From contig CM019216.1 in NCBI GenBank assembly GCA_009741485.1, forward strand, positions 25,837,787 through 25,901,786: 64,000 nt of DNA, read 5' to 3'. Source of the stretch: Malurus cyaneus samueli (Eukaryota > Chordata > Aves > Passeriformes > Maluridae). This document shows, one piece after another, positions 12,421 to 25,765 of this stretch. Numbering within the stretch: the stretch's first letter is position 1; every line of letters starts with the position of its first letter. Made by a program: the position numbers and the translations under genes. The notes beneath the pieces are model-generated. The model worked only from the letters and a program-made list of their open reading frames with translations. It had not been told where the DNA came from and searched no databases.

Positions 12421-15400
12421 CCAAAAAACACCCTCAAAAACTGTCCTATCTTATTTGTGCTCATTAAAGCATGCTCCATTATCATATGTGTCTCTGTCTC
12501 TACTGAGAGCACAAGTTACAGACCAAGGAGCTGATGAGATCATTTAAACTGGGCTTTAAAGTTGCAGCAAAAGGAATGTACAGATCTAATGCGAGGATTG
12601 TTATAACTTGGAAATCATAGTAACTATACAGAGACCTTCACATTTCTGTTGTAAAGAGATGGTAAATATGCTAAATACTAACATTACCTTAAAACATGTA
12701 TTTTTGAATATTTTTAAAATTCTTTATTAATAATATTATCCTTGTTTGCATACATTCTAAGCTTTTATTTGCCTTCCCGTCTCTCTACCCTCTCCTGCTT
12801 GTCAGGCCCTTTTGTCATTTCCCCTCTGTTATTCCTCTGGCTTTTTTTGTCTGGGTTTGTTTTTTTTTTTTTTCCTCTTGGCTTTATTTTTCTGTACCGG
12901 AGAAATCCCAGATCACATTAGAAATGTGGGTTGGACTTCTGATGTCATAATGCTGGTTATGGGTTACATCTTTTAGACATCTTTCTGAATAGGAATGGGT
13001 ATTCTGTAGCATGTGAGTTGTACATGTTGTTTTGTCAGGTCAGATTAAATCATGTTAAATGATAAAATACATATTTTTATTACAATATTTCTGTAACGTA
13101 TGCTCCATACATAGAAACAGCAGTCCCATATATAATAACACAATTCTTTCCAAATCCAAAGATCTCAGGTGAAGGCTGTTACTTTTTTCCAATGGTCATA
13201 ATTATGCATCACTCAATGGCTGTAGCATGGTTGTAAAGTTTAAAAACCTATTGAAAATCATCCTTGGAACTACAAAATGCAAAACTTTTTTTCCCATTCC
13301 CTTTTTTAATTGACAAACCCACTTGTATAAGAACAGGATCTTTGTTTCTAACAATTCACCTCCTAGACAGAAGATGGTATTTTGTTGTAGAAAGCAATCA
13401 GGTTAGTATGGCTTGACTTGCCTTTGGTAAATTCATGTTGGCTTTTTTCAAGCCACTTCTACATTTGATTTGTATGGTGCCTCAAGAGTTTAAAATGGGA
13501 AAGCTTTACATCTCAGGAATGTATGTGGTTAGTAAGAAGTTTGGGGGTTTTTAATGTTGTTTGATTAAAACATTTATAATTTTGCCTAAAATTTATTGTG
13601 TTCACATCCATGCTATTTCAAGTTGGTCAGTCAGGTCTAGGCAGTAATCAAGTACTGTCCCTGTAAATCTATAAGCTGCATTTCCCATTTCCCTCTCAGT
13701 AGTAAATTTTGATGCACAGGCATAGTTGTAGTTTGTTCCAGCACAGTCTGCTCTGAACAGTCAAGCTACAGAACATTTTTCCCACCCGTATCAACCTCAG
13801 TAATATGCACCACAAAAATACAAATAGCAGTGACAGTCAACCTAATTACCGTACGAATTTTTATTGCTTATTTCTATTAATGGAGATCCTTGTAATTCTA
13901 AATGTATGTGCAAAATCCCGTGTGATAGGGCAACGCTTTTTAAAATTTGTTCTCTCAAAGATACAGTTGTAGGAAGAGTATTGCCATACAAAAATCCTCT
14001 GGAGGAGCTATGAAGTTGCTCTTTTCTCAGGAGGCCTTCACAAGTGTCACTTTTAAATCACTCCTGAGCAAGCTAAACTAAAATAAAAATGAAGAGGACT
14101 ACAAGAACTCGTTTGGGGTTTTTTTCCTCACTGAATTTTTTTGTAATCAATAATATTGTTTCTGAAGTGAATATTATAGAAAGCTGTATAACATGCATTT
14201 TAAAATGCTCTGTAGTAGACAATTTTTATATAATGAAACAGGATAAAATTATTTAATTGTCTGGGAAAAAAGAAAGACAAAATGTCATTAATCTTCTGTC
14301 AGTGATGCTTTTGTCTAATACAAATAATATTTGGGTGCAACAGCTCACTTCATCCTAGTTTGAGTGAATTACTGCACTGGCACATGGATTGATAACTTGG
14401 TCAACAAGGCTCACTCATTTCCTTGTTCAGTTCTGGTATTAGGGGAAAAGTAACAAATACCAATCAAAAATTTCTCCTAAACACTAGAGAAGATGTAGGT
14501 AGTTATTATAAACAGGATTTTTGTATGAAGTATTAGACAATTCCTCACTGTATTCACAAACTGCTGAAATGTATGGAGACAATTGGACTGGTAAGTTGTA
14601 GGGTCTCGTTTCTGGTGCCTTGATTTTTTTTCATTATATTTCTTCCATATGAAACTGAATTTGATTAAACCAGCAGGAAACAGCATGAGTATTGCATGGG
14701 TGTTGTTTCATGCACTTATATAAATAGTTTCCAATATAAAGAAGAGCAGAAAATGAGTTATGGCTGTACATGCAGTATCTGGATTTCTTCGGCAGTCTTA
14801 ATTTGTAGTTTAAACAATATAGGTAGAAGAAATTTGAGGTAGCAAATCCAAAAAAATTACCTGGAGTGGGGAGGAAGAAATAACTATATTTCTTGTCATA
14901 TATAAAGAAATTAGAAATATTTTAACTTTTCCCCTTAATATAATTTTAAAGCAATCTTTATGTAACTGGGGAACTGGAAGTAGAAAACAGGAAAGGAAGA
15001 GGTGGGCTTATTAAAAGTGAATACAAACAAGTTTGAAAACCAATGCACTAAAAATTATTCAATTTTTCCATTGGAAAGAAAATAGTATCTATCTACATTT
15101 AGATAGACAGCTAATCTTTTAAAGTGTTGATTTATTTAATTTGTCAATCAATTTTTAAATTCATATTTTAACACTAACAAGCTGAACAGTTGTTTAAATA
15201 CATATCAGAAGGCATTTTAATAAATTATAAATCAAGTAAACTTTTTTTTCATTGCAAGACTATATTCAGGAAAGAGATGCTCAAGGTTTGACTTTGTTTT
15301 CTTGATACTATTGTAGCTGAAGAACCAACTTCCACTGGACCAGTCAATGTAGAATGAAATCCTGAAGAAAGTTTCACTGATTTTGGGGGTTCTGTACACT

Positions 15401-17270
15401 TCTCTAGATCCACATAATTCCATATAATACCTTGGTGCAAACTCAGACTCTCAGATTCAAAGTTTTAAGATTTTTATAGAGAAGGAAGGTAAAACTTTTA
15501 AAATCAGTCTTTCACATTAATGTTGCTGAAAGCTTTATGTGATGACTTTCACAACTCTTTAGATACACAATTATAAAGATGAAGAGATAAATGCATTTGT
15601 ATTCAAGGTTCTAGATGTGAAAAAAATTAACTCAGCTGACATTAGTTATTCTTGAGTCAGTGAAAGAGAATTTTTATTTTAGAGACAGCTGTAGGTTTTA
15701 GAAACCTACATTAGCCCTTAACCTCTTGTGGTAAATTGATCACTAATTATCATATAGGGTTCAGTGAGGCTTAATGAAACCATGCTCCTTTCTACTACGT
15801 CTCTCATCTGCATTTATACATTAAAAAATTATTATTTTGTCTCCCAAAATCAACTTTAGCAGATTTTCTTAAAAATAAAACACTGTCTTTTTCATCCTGA
15901 TTTTAAGTATTTTGAAATATCTGTTTGTGTATGTAACATTCCTGTAAGTAAGCAATCCATTATGCTATTCCTGGTACACCTCCTGTGCAAAGCAAATTGG
16001 AGAATTTATATTTTATTTGCACTGCTATGAAATGTTTCTTGAACTAACAAAGATCTTCTCTTCAAATGTTCTTTTTCAAAGAAGCCTTGACTTGTCTTCA
16101 CAAAAGAATTGCTAGGTATTTTGTATTTCTACTTGCCTGTCAAACTCAACAATGGTGTCAAAAATAAGACAATACCTCTTGCCCAATCCTTATGGTGGAA
16201 AAAAGAATAGGTGTTAGCATTTTCATAAAACAGTTACTTTACAGCACTTTCAACTTGAGGGAAAGCAATCAATGTAATTTAAAGAAAATTCACTGATAAC
16301 ACAGTTATAAACCAGTCACAAAAGTGCTATAAAACACAGAGAAAAACTGTCTTAATTGAATGCTTCAAGTTCTGACTTTAGAGTGCCCGTGAGACCAACT
16401 GTTCCTGGTGACCACCTGGCTGGAAAATCCCATTTTATGTAGGGATTGTTTTGACAGCAGCCAAGCATGAAGATGGAAAAGTAGCAGCTGCTGATTTAGT
16501 TTCCCTTGGCATCTTCCAGGAGAGGGTCTAAGGCTCCCTGAGTAAGTTCAGTAAGTTATGATACCTTCATAACTATAAGTTGTGAAGTCCAGAAGGAGAT
16601 TATGATCAGACTCCAGGGCTTATTATTTTAATGACTCTAATAAAATGTTTTAGAGGAACATGTAAATTCCAACCAGCTTTGTAGTGAAGAGACCAGCCTG
16701 TGCAGCACTTGAACATAAGAGGAGAAAAGGATTTAGTTCAATTTAGTTTGTCGAAAGTCAGTGTGTAATGCTCCAGAATAACAAGTGAAAAATGCACTTT
16801 TATTTTCAAATATGGAAACTTTTGGGTGATTTGAAAATATTGTACTCTATTTTCTGCGACTCACTGAAAAGTGCTCAGAATGAAGGTGAGAAGTAATGCT
16901 TCAATAAAGAATAAAAATAAATAATAATTTTGAATTATTGGATAGAACACAGGTCTGAACATTGCAAAGGAGACCATGCTTCTTCTTCCAGTGGTTTCTA
17001 TATAATCTGATAATTTTTATCAGCATAATTTTTGATTAAGAGATATAAAACGACAATATTGAACTTTTATTATTTTGTGTTTTACTTTTATTATGATGCA
17101 TATTATATGAAAGTTATGCATTGATAATATTTTTACTTATTAGGTTTCTAAACAATTAAAAATTTCAAATTGCTATAATCTTGGAACAGTCTGTAAAAGT
17201 GGGTGACAACAAGGTGTGAGGTCAAGCTAACACTGGAAATGTCATTCAGCTAGGAACATAAAAAAGTCTA
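12421..17270. other. Copy 1 interior: AT-rich, nothing recognised
   Basis: No repeat family or credible gene was recognised. Minus-strand frames at 14477-14686 and 15232-15440 recur unchanged in copy 2, which reflects the duplication and not coding constraint. Confidence 0.5.
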
Positions 17271-17309
17271 GATCAACTTAAAAAAAAAAATTCTTCACTA
17301 AATCAGCGA

Positions 17310-17872
17310 TTTCATGTTGTGGCGGCCTACGTGTGTGCAAGTGTCCAAGTGCTGGCAGCAGTGTGGAACGTTGAGAGGCCTCTGTGAGGAGAGACCAGGG
17401 CACCCACATACCAGGAGGAGAAGGAGCTCCATGGAGCAGATATTCCCCTGCAACCCTCAGGGGACACTGTGTTGGAGAGGATAAAGGGTGTGGAGGAAGT
17501 AGAGAGGAGAAAGGAGCAGCAGACATCAGCTGTTATGGACTGCAAACCCTCTTTGGAGGGGTGATAAAGCAGCCTGGAGTGAAGGGGTGAACTTAAGCTT
17601 GGTACAAAGGAGAAGGATATTGTTTCAATTAGATTTTCTCTTTTTTTGTTTCTAAATACCAGAACCAGTAATTGTGTTTATTTTTTTAACTGGCAGTACA
17701 TTTTCCCCAAGTCAAGTTATGCTGCTCACAACAGTTGTTGGCAACTTCATCTCTTTATCTCAACTCATAAAGTATTTACTTCTTAGTCTATGTCATCCCA
17801 CCCTGCTGAAGGAGCAGGCAGAACCAGTGGCTGGGTGGGAATTTGGCTGTCAGTCAAGGTTTATTCACCACA
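17310..17872 (+). mobile_element. Decayed avian ERV (ERVL-like) LTR remnant, copy 1
   Basis: This GC-richer stretch in AT-rich surroundings matches, from memory and imperfectly, the layout of a common avian LTR. It has a first part with short phrases such as CCATGGAGCAGATAT and CCCCTGCAACCC, a middle with GGAGGAAGTAGAGAG, then TTTTCCCCAAGTCAAGT, CTTTATCTCAACTCATAA, GAGGAGCAG-like sequence and a right end near TTATTCACCACA. The order of these motifs supports one plus-strand LTR-type element of roughly 560 bp. No internal retroviral coding sequence is visible, so it is probably a solo LTR. The left edge is uncertain and no target-site duplication was confirmed. A search against avian repeat libraries would decide the family. 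Confidence 0.5.
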
Positions 17873-18834
17873 GAAGGACAAAGGTTGAGTTCCTAAACCT
17901 GCGACATAACAAAGAGCACAATTAGTTTGACAGTAGGTCTCAAACAGGTAGATGACAGCTCAATAGAAAGACAAAAGGGTGGAATGTCTTGTGTGAAGGG
18001 GGTGGGGAATGTGTGTGGGTGTGCACAGATGCCCACAGAAAGAATGAAAATTCAGATCCATGCAGTCCAGGTCACCCATGCTTAAAAATGTAATTTTTAT
18101 TATTAATGTAAATATGTCAGCACAGTATTGATTTATTTGTTACAATTCTGCCATACTGCCTATATACTGTACATGTTTCTAATAGTATTACTATTATTAA
18201 AGATATGAATTAATAATTTTAATATACAAAAGTGAATATTGAAAATGGTTAACCATAGTTAAGAACCTAGGAAAAAAATCTATAAGAATAATAGCCTCAA
18301 TTGTCAAGTACTGTTGTATGCTTTCAGAATATTCATCCACCAAAACCAAAAATACAGAATTGGTTTTGCAGAAAACAGTATCTAAATTCCATCTCTCTGT
18401 GATGAGATTGTCGCTAGAATAATACCAGACCTACACTTTTTAAACAAACCAGCAATTCACTGACCTTAAAGTTCAAATGGAAATTCTAATGTGCTTTGTA
18501 AAAGACACTATTTGTAGCATCTTATCTTCCTTGTAGTTGTCCCTTGCAACATTCCTTCAGTTCTGTGCCATATAGATAAAAAAAACAAAACCTAGACTTC
18601 TAACTTATTTCAAAAGAGTTGAAGCTGAATGTAAAGCAGATTTTTTTTTTTCTGAACGTGATATGTTACTTAAAATGAAAGTTCCTTTTTGTGCCATCTG
18701 TGGAATTGCCTACTGCACGGTCTGTGTTACCTGGATAGCATGTGCAAAAAATTGCAAGGAAAATGAAATTGCAAAAATAATAGAAACTAAAAGATTTTCT
18801 ACAAGAAATGGAACTATGCTTCTAAAACATAGGC
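17873..18834. other. Copy 1: AT-rich, nothing recognised
   Basis: No family or gene was recognised. A short GT-rich run lies near 18000-18030. Confidence 0.5.
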
Positions 18835-18911
18835 AAAAAAAAAACAAAACAAAACAAAAAAAAAAAAAAAAAAAAAAACCTAAACAAACAGCATATGCAA
18901 AAAAAAAAAAA
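18835..18911. repeat. Oligo-A / AAAAC tracts (copy 1)
   Basis: A-rich tract with AAAAC units (18835-18878), then about 20 mixed bases and a second A run (about 18900-18911). Confidence 0.95.
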
Positions 18912-20480
18912 GGCTCATAGAAGTAAACCATTGTTGCAGTTCAATTTGTCACCAGCAGGCTTTATTAAGCAGAGGAATGGAGGATGAATTTTAGATGACA
19001 CTAACTAGATTGTGCTCTGACCTGGAATATACAGTACTTGAAATTTCATGGCTCTATCCCAGACTATTAGTAATGGCAGCTTGTATGCAGCAAACTCAGC
19101 ATGTAGCAAATGATAGATAAGCTAAAATCTGGGCACCTGTCCATAACTGAATTGTAAATACAATCCACTTTCTGCCTTTGGGAAGTAGCGTCTGTCTTAC
19201 ACTTTTTAGCATACAATTAAGAGATTACTTTTAATTAATATTCCCCATGGTCTACTGCATTCCATTTCTTTGTTGATAAATTGATAATAAAACTTCAGAA
19301 TTTATAGTATTCCAAATATTTAATATGTTTACTGTGAATATAATATATTTTGAAATGTTTGAAAACGCCATTCACAACTCACATTGATTTGAAAATTATG
19401 TTCTTTTACTTCAGAAGTATGTTGCAAAGCTTTCCTTTTAATGAGATTTCTCATAATATTTATTTTAATAGTGAATTAATGAGCGGTAAATTGAAGGTCA
19501 TATTCTTGAATTCAGCAGAGTCTAGTCCATTCTGGGGTTTGCTTTGCTGGGTACTTCCTTGTTGTTTGTGAACTTCTCTCCTGAGAGGAAAGAATCTGTC
19601 TCTGAATTTGCAAATAGAAATGTTTGTCTTTAATTTACATGTAAATTTTTTTCTCACTATATCAAATTTGACTTTTATATTCTTTTTTCATCTTTGGCTT
19701 CCTCTGTTGATTGCATAATGTTAACATTGTAGGCATGAAGAGAAAACAGACCTGATTAGATGTAGCTTAGATTAAAATTTTTCTTTCATGATTTCAACAT
19801 ACTCAAGTTATGTAAAATTTAGCCAATTCTACATTTGTTTTATACCTTTTTCTAATTACACAATTTTGTGCAAAAGACATCTCTAAGGTAGTACTAACAT
19901 CTAATCATTGATTAGAATTTGTCATGTACAGAATTTTCATCTGCATACAGTATATGCCAACAATCTGATAACCTTTAAATTCAGACAATTGTTTCATCTA
20001 TTTGCAGAGTCTAAATTTAATTCTGCTACAATCAAACTGAAACAGCTTCTTCTTTTCCTGAAAAAAAAAATCAGCTTAAGATCAGTCACCAAAAGTCACC
20101 AAATCTGTACTTTAAGTGTGACTTTTTATTTCAGTAACAGTTACTTTGCAAAAATTAATTCCAGTGTAATAATTATTTTCAACAACAAACCTTGCTGAAT
20201 GTAAAATCGCTTAATTAAATTCTGCAGTATTTTGTCCCAATGATAAGTGCAACATTTAAATAAGATGATATGTACGAGTGACATGCTGTTCAAAGTGCAA
20301 ATACCATAATGTAACTCTTGAGAATAATGAAGGAATGATAGAGATCAGTAGCAACAGTGCAAAACCAAAGCTTATATGCTTGACAATCCCAGGTGAAACC
20401 ATTCTATGAATATTGCAAGTTAAAGTTTCGACTGATATGCAGTTAAAATGTATTAATTTTTAAGATCTCTAGAATACCAT
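18912..20480. other. Copy 1: AT-rich, nothing recognised
   Basis: No family or gene was recognised. Frames such as 19908-20198 have no recognisable features. Confidence 0.5.
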
Positions 20481-20483
20481 TGA

Positions 20484-20675
20484 CAGGAAAAAAAATCCCT
20501 TGTATTCAGTGAGGTGAGAAATCTTGATGAGTTCCTGCAGAGCTGTGGAAAAACCAAGGACCCTTATATCAGCCAAGAAGGCCTTTTCAGCATGAAAGAA
20601 CTCAACTTTAAAGCCATGAAGATGAGAAAAGCTTCATGTGCTGAAGAAAAGGAACCAATTATTCTACTTGACTGA
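20484..20675 (+). other. Protein-like open frame without ATG start, unidentified (copy 1)
   Basis: On the plus strand, 63 codons run from just after a TGA (20481-20483) to a TGA (20673-20675). The part from about 20514 reads like a real hydrophilic protein segment (RNLDEFLQSCGKTKDPYISQ, then a lysine- and methionine-rich stretch). The first internal ATG is late, so it would have to be an exon or pseudogene piece. An AG dinucleotide immediately precedes it (TTGACAG), though the upstream polypyrimidine tract is weak. I recognise no family. Confidence 0.2.
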
Positions 20676-21598
20676 AAAAGAAATTACACATTAAAGACAA
20701 AACTACAGTGCATTGTCTTGTTATAACAGCAAGGCAGATGAATATATTTGGCTCATGTGGAGGAATAAAAACAGTTGAAGGGAATAACATGGGGTCTGAG
20801 TAATTGCTGTAGAAACAAGAAAAAAAAGCCCTGCTTAGAGAAGGTGGAACAATTGCAAACTGGAGTGATTTAGATATACATGTTTTCCAGGTTTTTAACA
20901 AGTTCAGCTAGTAAACTGTGCAAACGATTTTAATTTTTGTAGACTGAATTTTATGGTAAAAGCCTTTGCGTTTACTGTAAAGCAGACAGCACCTTTACTG
21001 TGATTGTCAGTAACCTGCTTTCTAGCTAGCATATAATTTCAGGGTGGAGTTAAACAAAAGATTGACTGATCAAAGACAGATGAAGCAAGAATTCTGAAGA
21101 AAAAGACTACAGTATTAGGAGCCCAAGTGACAACTGCAAGCAAGATAAAATGGCTGATCAGTTGTGCAGAACTATCCAATATCTGTTTTCTGTGTTCAGC
21201 AAACTGTTCTTCAGACCTTTGTGTGAAGTATTGTGTCCAAATCTACTTTAAATAGTCCTGTGATTAACAGAACGCCAGCTGGGATGATTGCAATAGCTCT
21301 TTTGATATTATTATTGATGAAAATACATTGAAGGAAGTTTTGCATGCTAAATGATTATTACAACAATGACTGAATATTTATCCATTGAGGAAAAAAAAGA
21401 CAAAAAACCCCCACAAATATGCATTTAAAAAATTATTAAAATAAACCTAATACAAAATTCTTTTGCTTCAACCTAATACAGGTGGATAGATAGCTCTCAC
21501 TGAACCATCTTTGTCCTTAGTACCAAAAAAGGTCTCTGCCCATTTCTTCCTTACTGATCTTATCCTTTCAATGGCTTCATTCCTATTGAATGAGATAC

Positions 21599-21620
21599 AT
21601 AATGTATTTTAATACATTAT
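21599..21620. repeat. Short perfect palindrome, 10 bp arms (copy 1)
   Basis: ATAATGTATT, a TT spacer, then AATACATTAT. The arms are exact reverse complements. In AT-rich DNA this can easily arise by chance. Confidence 0.8.
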
Positions 21621-23357
21621 CATTACTATAATACCAATAGAGTAATTGATAATACAGTAATGTAACACAATATTATACAGGCTCTACCATACCTAGGAAA
21701 TAGAAAGAAAAGCTTTAAGGAAAATTTCTTAAGAATAAATCATAGGGGAAATTCTCTCACTCTCTCATAGCCTGCATATTTCATATCCAAAGTGCCTGAT
21801 TGCTTTTGTTCCTGTGTGCACCCCTGAATCTGGATATGCCTTAGAAGGAGCCAAGTGGCCTGGGCAGGACCAGGACCACTCACACATCTGATCAGAGCAG
21901 ACACACAGCTCCAGTGCACAGGGGCAATCCAGAGCCTGGAAATGCTTTATTTGCTAGTACAGAGACAATGTGAACACCCTGCTCTAGCTGGCTGGGTGAA
22001 ACCTCTGGCTCTTCTTGAAACATCAGCATTATAGCAAGTGATGCCACTCTTTGGCCTTTTGTTTCGTTAAAAGCATTCTGTAGTATAGAGGGATCCTGAT
22101 ACTCTAAATTATTTCCATACTTTACTTCAATTAGTATTTTCATTTTATGTTTAACCAGATTTTTTTCTTAAAGATAATAAAATTTATTAATGATTGAAAA
22201 TTCAAACCAAATAAATACTGTCCAATGACTGTAGATCAAACACATACACCTTCTCCATGTTCAAGAAAGATTTTAAAAATCAAAATAGGCCCCAGTTTGC
22301 ATTTTAATCTTTTGTGGTTTTGAAAATAGACAAGAGATAAGAGGTACTATATAAATTAATTTTTTCCCTAGTTACTACATGTTAAAAAAAGTATATTTTT
22401 CTACAAAGGATTATTGGTTTCCACTGACCACTTGCAAATTATTTTGTTCTTGTGATTGGTGTGTTAATGACATCAGTATATTTTGTTTAATATATTTTTC
22501 TCAGCAACTGTAATCTTGCCCTCTTTAAAAATTACTTCTTTAATGAGGCTATTTCAGTCACAATTCTGTGGTAAATCTTAACTGCTTTCTCCTAAATTTC
22601 ACATTTGTTACTAGATATGGCAATCACAGTTGACATGAAAGTCAGTCCCAAGAGATTCTTCCTGTTACACTGATATGTACAATGTTCAGATCAGTACTGC
22701 ACCATGCTTTATCAGTACACAACTGTCTTGTGGGTAAATCATTAATAATGTTAAAAAATTACACTGTTCTTCTTTTCTAATTCTCTTTGTAACACTAATC
22801 TTTTAGAGTCAGATTCAGATAACATATATTTTAACCCCCCCCAAAAAAAAAATTCGTAAATGTAAGAATTAAAACCAAAAATTCCTAATTCATTTTAGTT
22901 TTTGCAAATGAATATTAAAAATGCAAGCCCTTCTCATTTAACAGCTCTGTAGAATAGTTTGCCTAGTTTGAAGATTCACTCTGATTCTCTATACAGAAGG
23001 AACTTCTTTTTTTTTTTTTTGCCAGAAAGCAGACGAGTAATAACCTCAATCTTGAGTACCTTCCTCTCGTCGGTGTTTTAACTCCTCCCCACAGCCAGGT
23101 TTAGTCCTTCCATAGCATTTCACTCGGTTGTATATCTGTAATGCAGATAGCTGGGCTTTTTTTTCAAGCCACTTAAAAAAAACCCTCCTCACCTTCTCTT
23201 TCGTTTTTGTCACAAAACCAGAACAGTTTTGCCATCAAAACCTGCACAAATCTGAGTGCCATTTATATAATCCAAAACGTAGGGCTTTTTATAATTAGGC
23301 TGTGTGTAGGTATATTTCTTAGAATAACTTCTCTTGAGTCTGTATGCAATTGAATGT

Positions 23358-23498
23358 CTCAATATTTTCATCTTTAAATGAACATTTTCTCCGTGTTCTA
23401 TGCTATCTAGAGTAAGAAATCAATTCCATCCAACATTTAATGTTTGTGCAAAGTAGAAGAAATTTAATAAATATAAAAGACTCTAATGGTTGTTTCCT
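23358..23498. other. Copy-1-specific block (141 bp)
   Basis: Between shared flanks TTGAATGT and TTTAGCTTT, copy 1 has 141 bp unrelated to the 332 bp in copy 2. Its AT-rich composition matches the surroundings. Confidence 0.85.
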
Positions 23499-25765
23499 TT
23501 TAGCTTTGCACTGTGCTGAAAACATTCATATCTTTCTCATTCTGCTAGAAACCCTTGATTCTCAAAACCATTTTTTTCTAATGAAAGATTTATATACTCT
23601 GATTCATATGGTCTTCTAGTGAAACCTTTATCCTCTCTGTGTCCATTAATTGCTGGTATTGTTCCAGTATATAATTGCTGGTTCTTTTTTCTATCACATT
23701 AATTTATGCATCTGTGCCCATACAAATATTCCATTTTATTTCAGAGACCCAGTCTATTCATCTTATGCAAAAATGCTGGGTATGGTTGCTGTGAATTACT
23801 CCTCTGATTTAATGATCTTAGATCTTCTTCATTCTGTTTGCTACACTCTCATGACATTTGGTAGTACATGACCCCACCACCATCATCACCCCTGGGCCAT
23901 CACACCATGATCTCAGGAATGCTCTTTAGCCCTCAGCCTTGATTATTGGCAGTTCAGCTGCCCCTGGGTTTATCAGAAACACTGCCTACTCCCAAAACTT
24001 CTGCTTTTGCTGATACCTTCCTGGTGATTCTTCAAATGACCCAAAGCACTTGTGGCACAGCACTTACAAATTCTTGAAAAAAAGTCCGCAAGTTACTGCA
24101 GTTTTCATTACCTTTCCTTCTGGTCATGACATTGTCTTGGGTTGCACCATTTCCATCATCATACAACTGTATGTGCTTTTTGTTGGTTGAATAATTGTAA
24201 CTTTAACCTCTTCATACTGCCCTGCTTCAAAATTGTTTACTGATTCTCTTTAGAATTTCAAGTAGCATTCCCAGTGTCAGAACACAGTCCATATTTCACA
24301 AGTCATGAAAGCAGATGAGTAGTCTCTTCTGTTTAGAACAAATGAGCTGGCTTTTGCAAGATTGAACAGACTTACTCACCCTGTGTTAGTCAAAAAGTAG
24401 TTTAGTCATAAACTCTTTTTTACCTTTCTTTTCATTATGTACTTAAAAACATCCTGCACGTGTCCTACTTCAGAATATGTGAAATTCTCTTCATATGTAT
24501 TTTAGTTTTCTTTTCCTGACTTCCTGAAAACTACTGAAAAGACCAAATATTTTGGAATAAGTTTGTAAACTCTGAAATTTTTAACATTTTGTGAAAAGTT
24601 GTTTAAATATTAATCAAGCTGCTTAAATTTTTTAAGTGGTTCCTTAAGACAGGGATGTCCTTTCTGTCTCTCTCACACAAATTATGTATTTTTAGTTTCT
24701 GTGTTTTACTGCTGATCTGTCTTGTGGTCAGAAGTCATTCAAAAATAGTCTGTTCTGGAATAGTGTATTGACAGATTAGGATAGTGTAAGACAAGTTTCA
24801 ATATAATACAACAGCTCTCACTGTAGTCTCTCAAACATTCAAATGATTCCCCACAATGATTTGCTGATGAAAATTTATCATTTAGACTTCCATACCTGTC
24901 CACTCTCTTTAACAGTGATCATTCAACATGCACAGTGCATTTACTTAACCACATTTCTGCACACTCAAAAGGCAAAGCTATTTTGATCCACTTATTTTTG
25001 GATATAATTTACTTTTAAAACTTGCAAATATATTTTTAAAATCTTTTATGCATAAATAATAGTGTGGTGGTTTTTTATGCTTTGCATATGTGATTGATTT
25101 AGTAAGCATAAAGCATAAGCATTTGTAAAAATCAGAGGGGTGAACTGTGCTTTTTGCACAGTACTTCATGGGACAGGACAGGATAGTCTATTCCCTACAC
25201 TGATTGAAAGTTTCTGTAAAAGTATAATTGCAATAATTCTAGCAGTTTATCTTTGTTGGGCAAGTAATCAAGGATGGCAGATTGCAGCAGTCCAAAATCA
25301 GCCCATTACAGCCATTCAGCAACACCTCACCGCATGGCCAAAATAATAGAAAATGGAATGGCACAGATGATAAGTGATTGTATGTCAAAACAGAAATAGT
25401 GAGGAAAACAGATTTGGAAAGTGCTTTCAGACTTTAATAGGGAAATAGAAAATATTCCTGGGTTAATAATAAAGATTTTATATGGTTTTGAACTGACAAA
25501 CTGAATAATATAACTCAAGAAGAAGCAGGCTTCATTTGATATAATTTGCCTTCATAAGTCATCACTTACATATTAATTATTTTCAAACCTGAAAATTTGA
25601 GAAGTATTAAGAAAAAAGTCTTAAGCTTTTCCTTACTGACTATAAAAATGAAAGAATAATATTTGAATTCACTTAAAAAAATAATAAGAAAAGACTGGTT
25701 TTCCAAAGTATTTGTATGCTGAGTTACAAGACAGTGCAGAACAATAACCAAGTTTAGGGACTCGT

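Larger units (their letters stand above)
20676..25765. other. Copy 1: AT-rich DNA, mostly unrecognised
   Basis: No gene was recognised. A GC-richer, unclassified stretch lies at about 21770-22030 and may be an old repeat. T runs occur near 23006-23021. The copy-1-specific block 23358-23498 and the palindrome 21599-21620 are listed separately. Confidence 0.45.

Noticed and set aside
18660..18920. Frame ending in poly-lysine (18663-18920) as a small lysine-tailed protein
   Set aside because: The lysine tail is the translation of an oligo-A tract whose length differs between the two copies, and the upstream part has no recognisable family.
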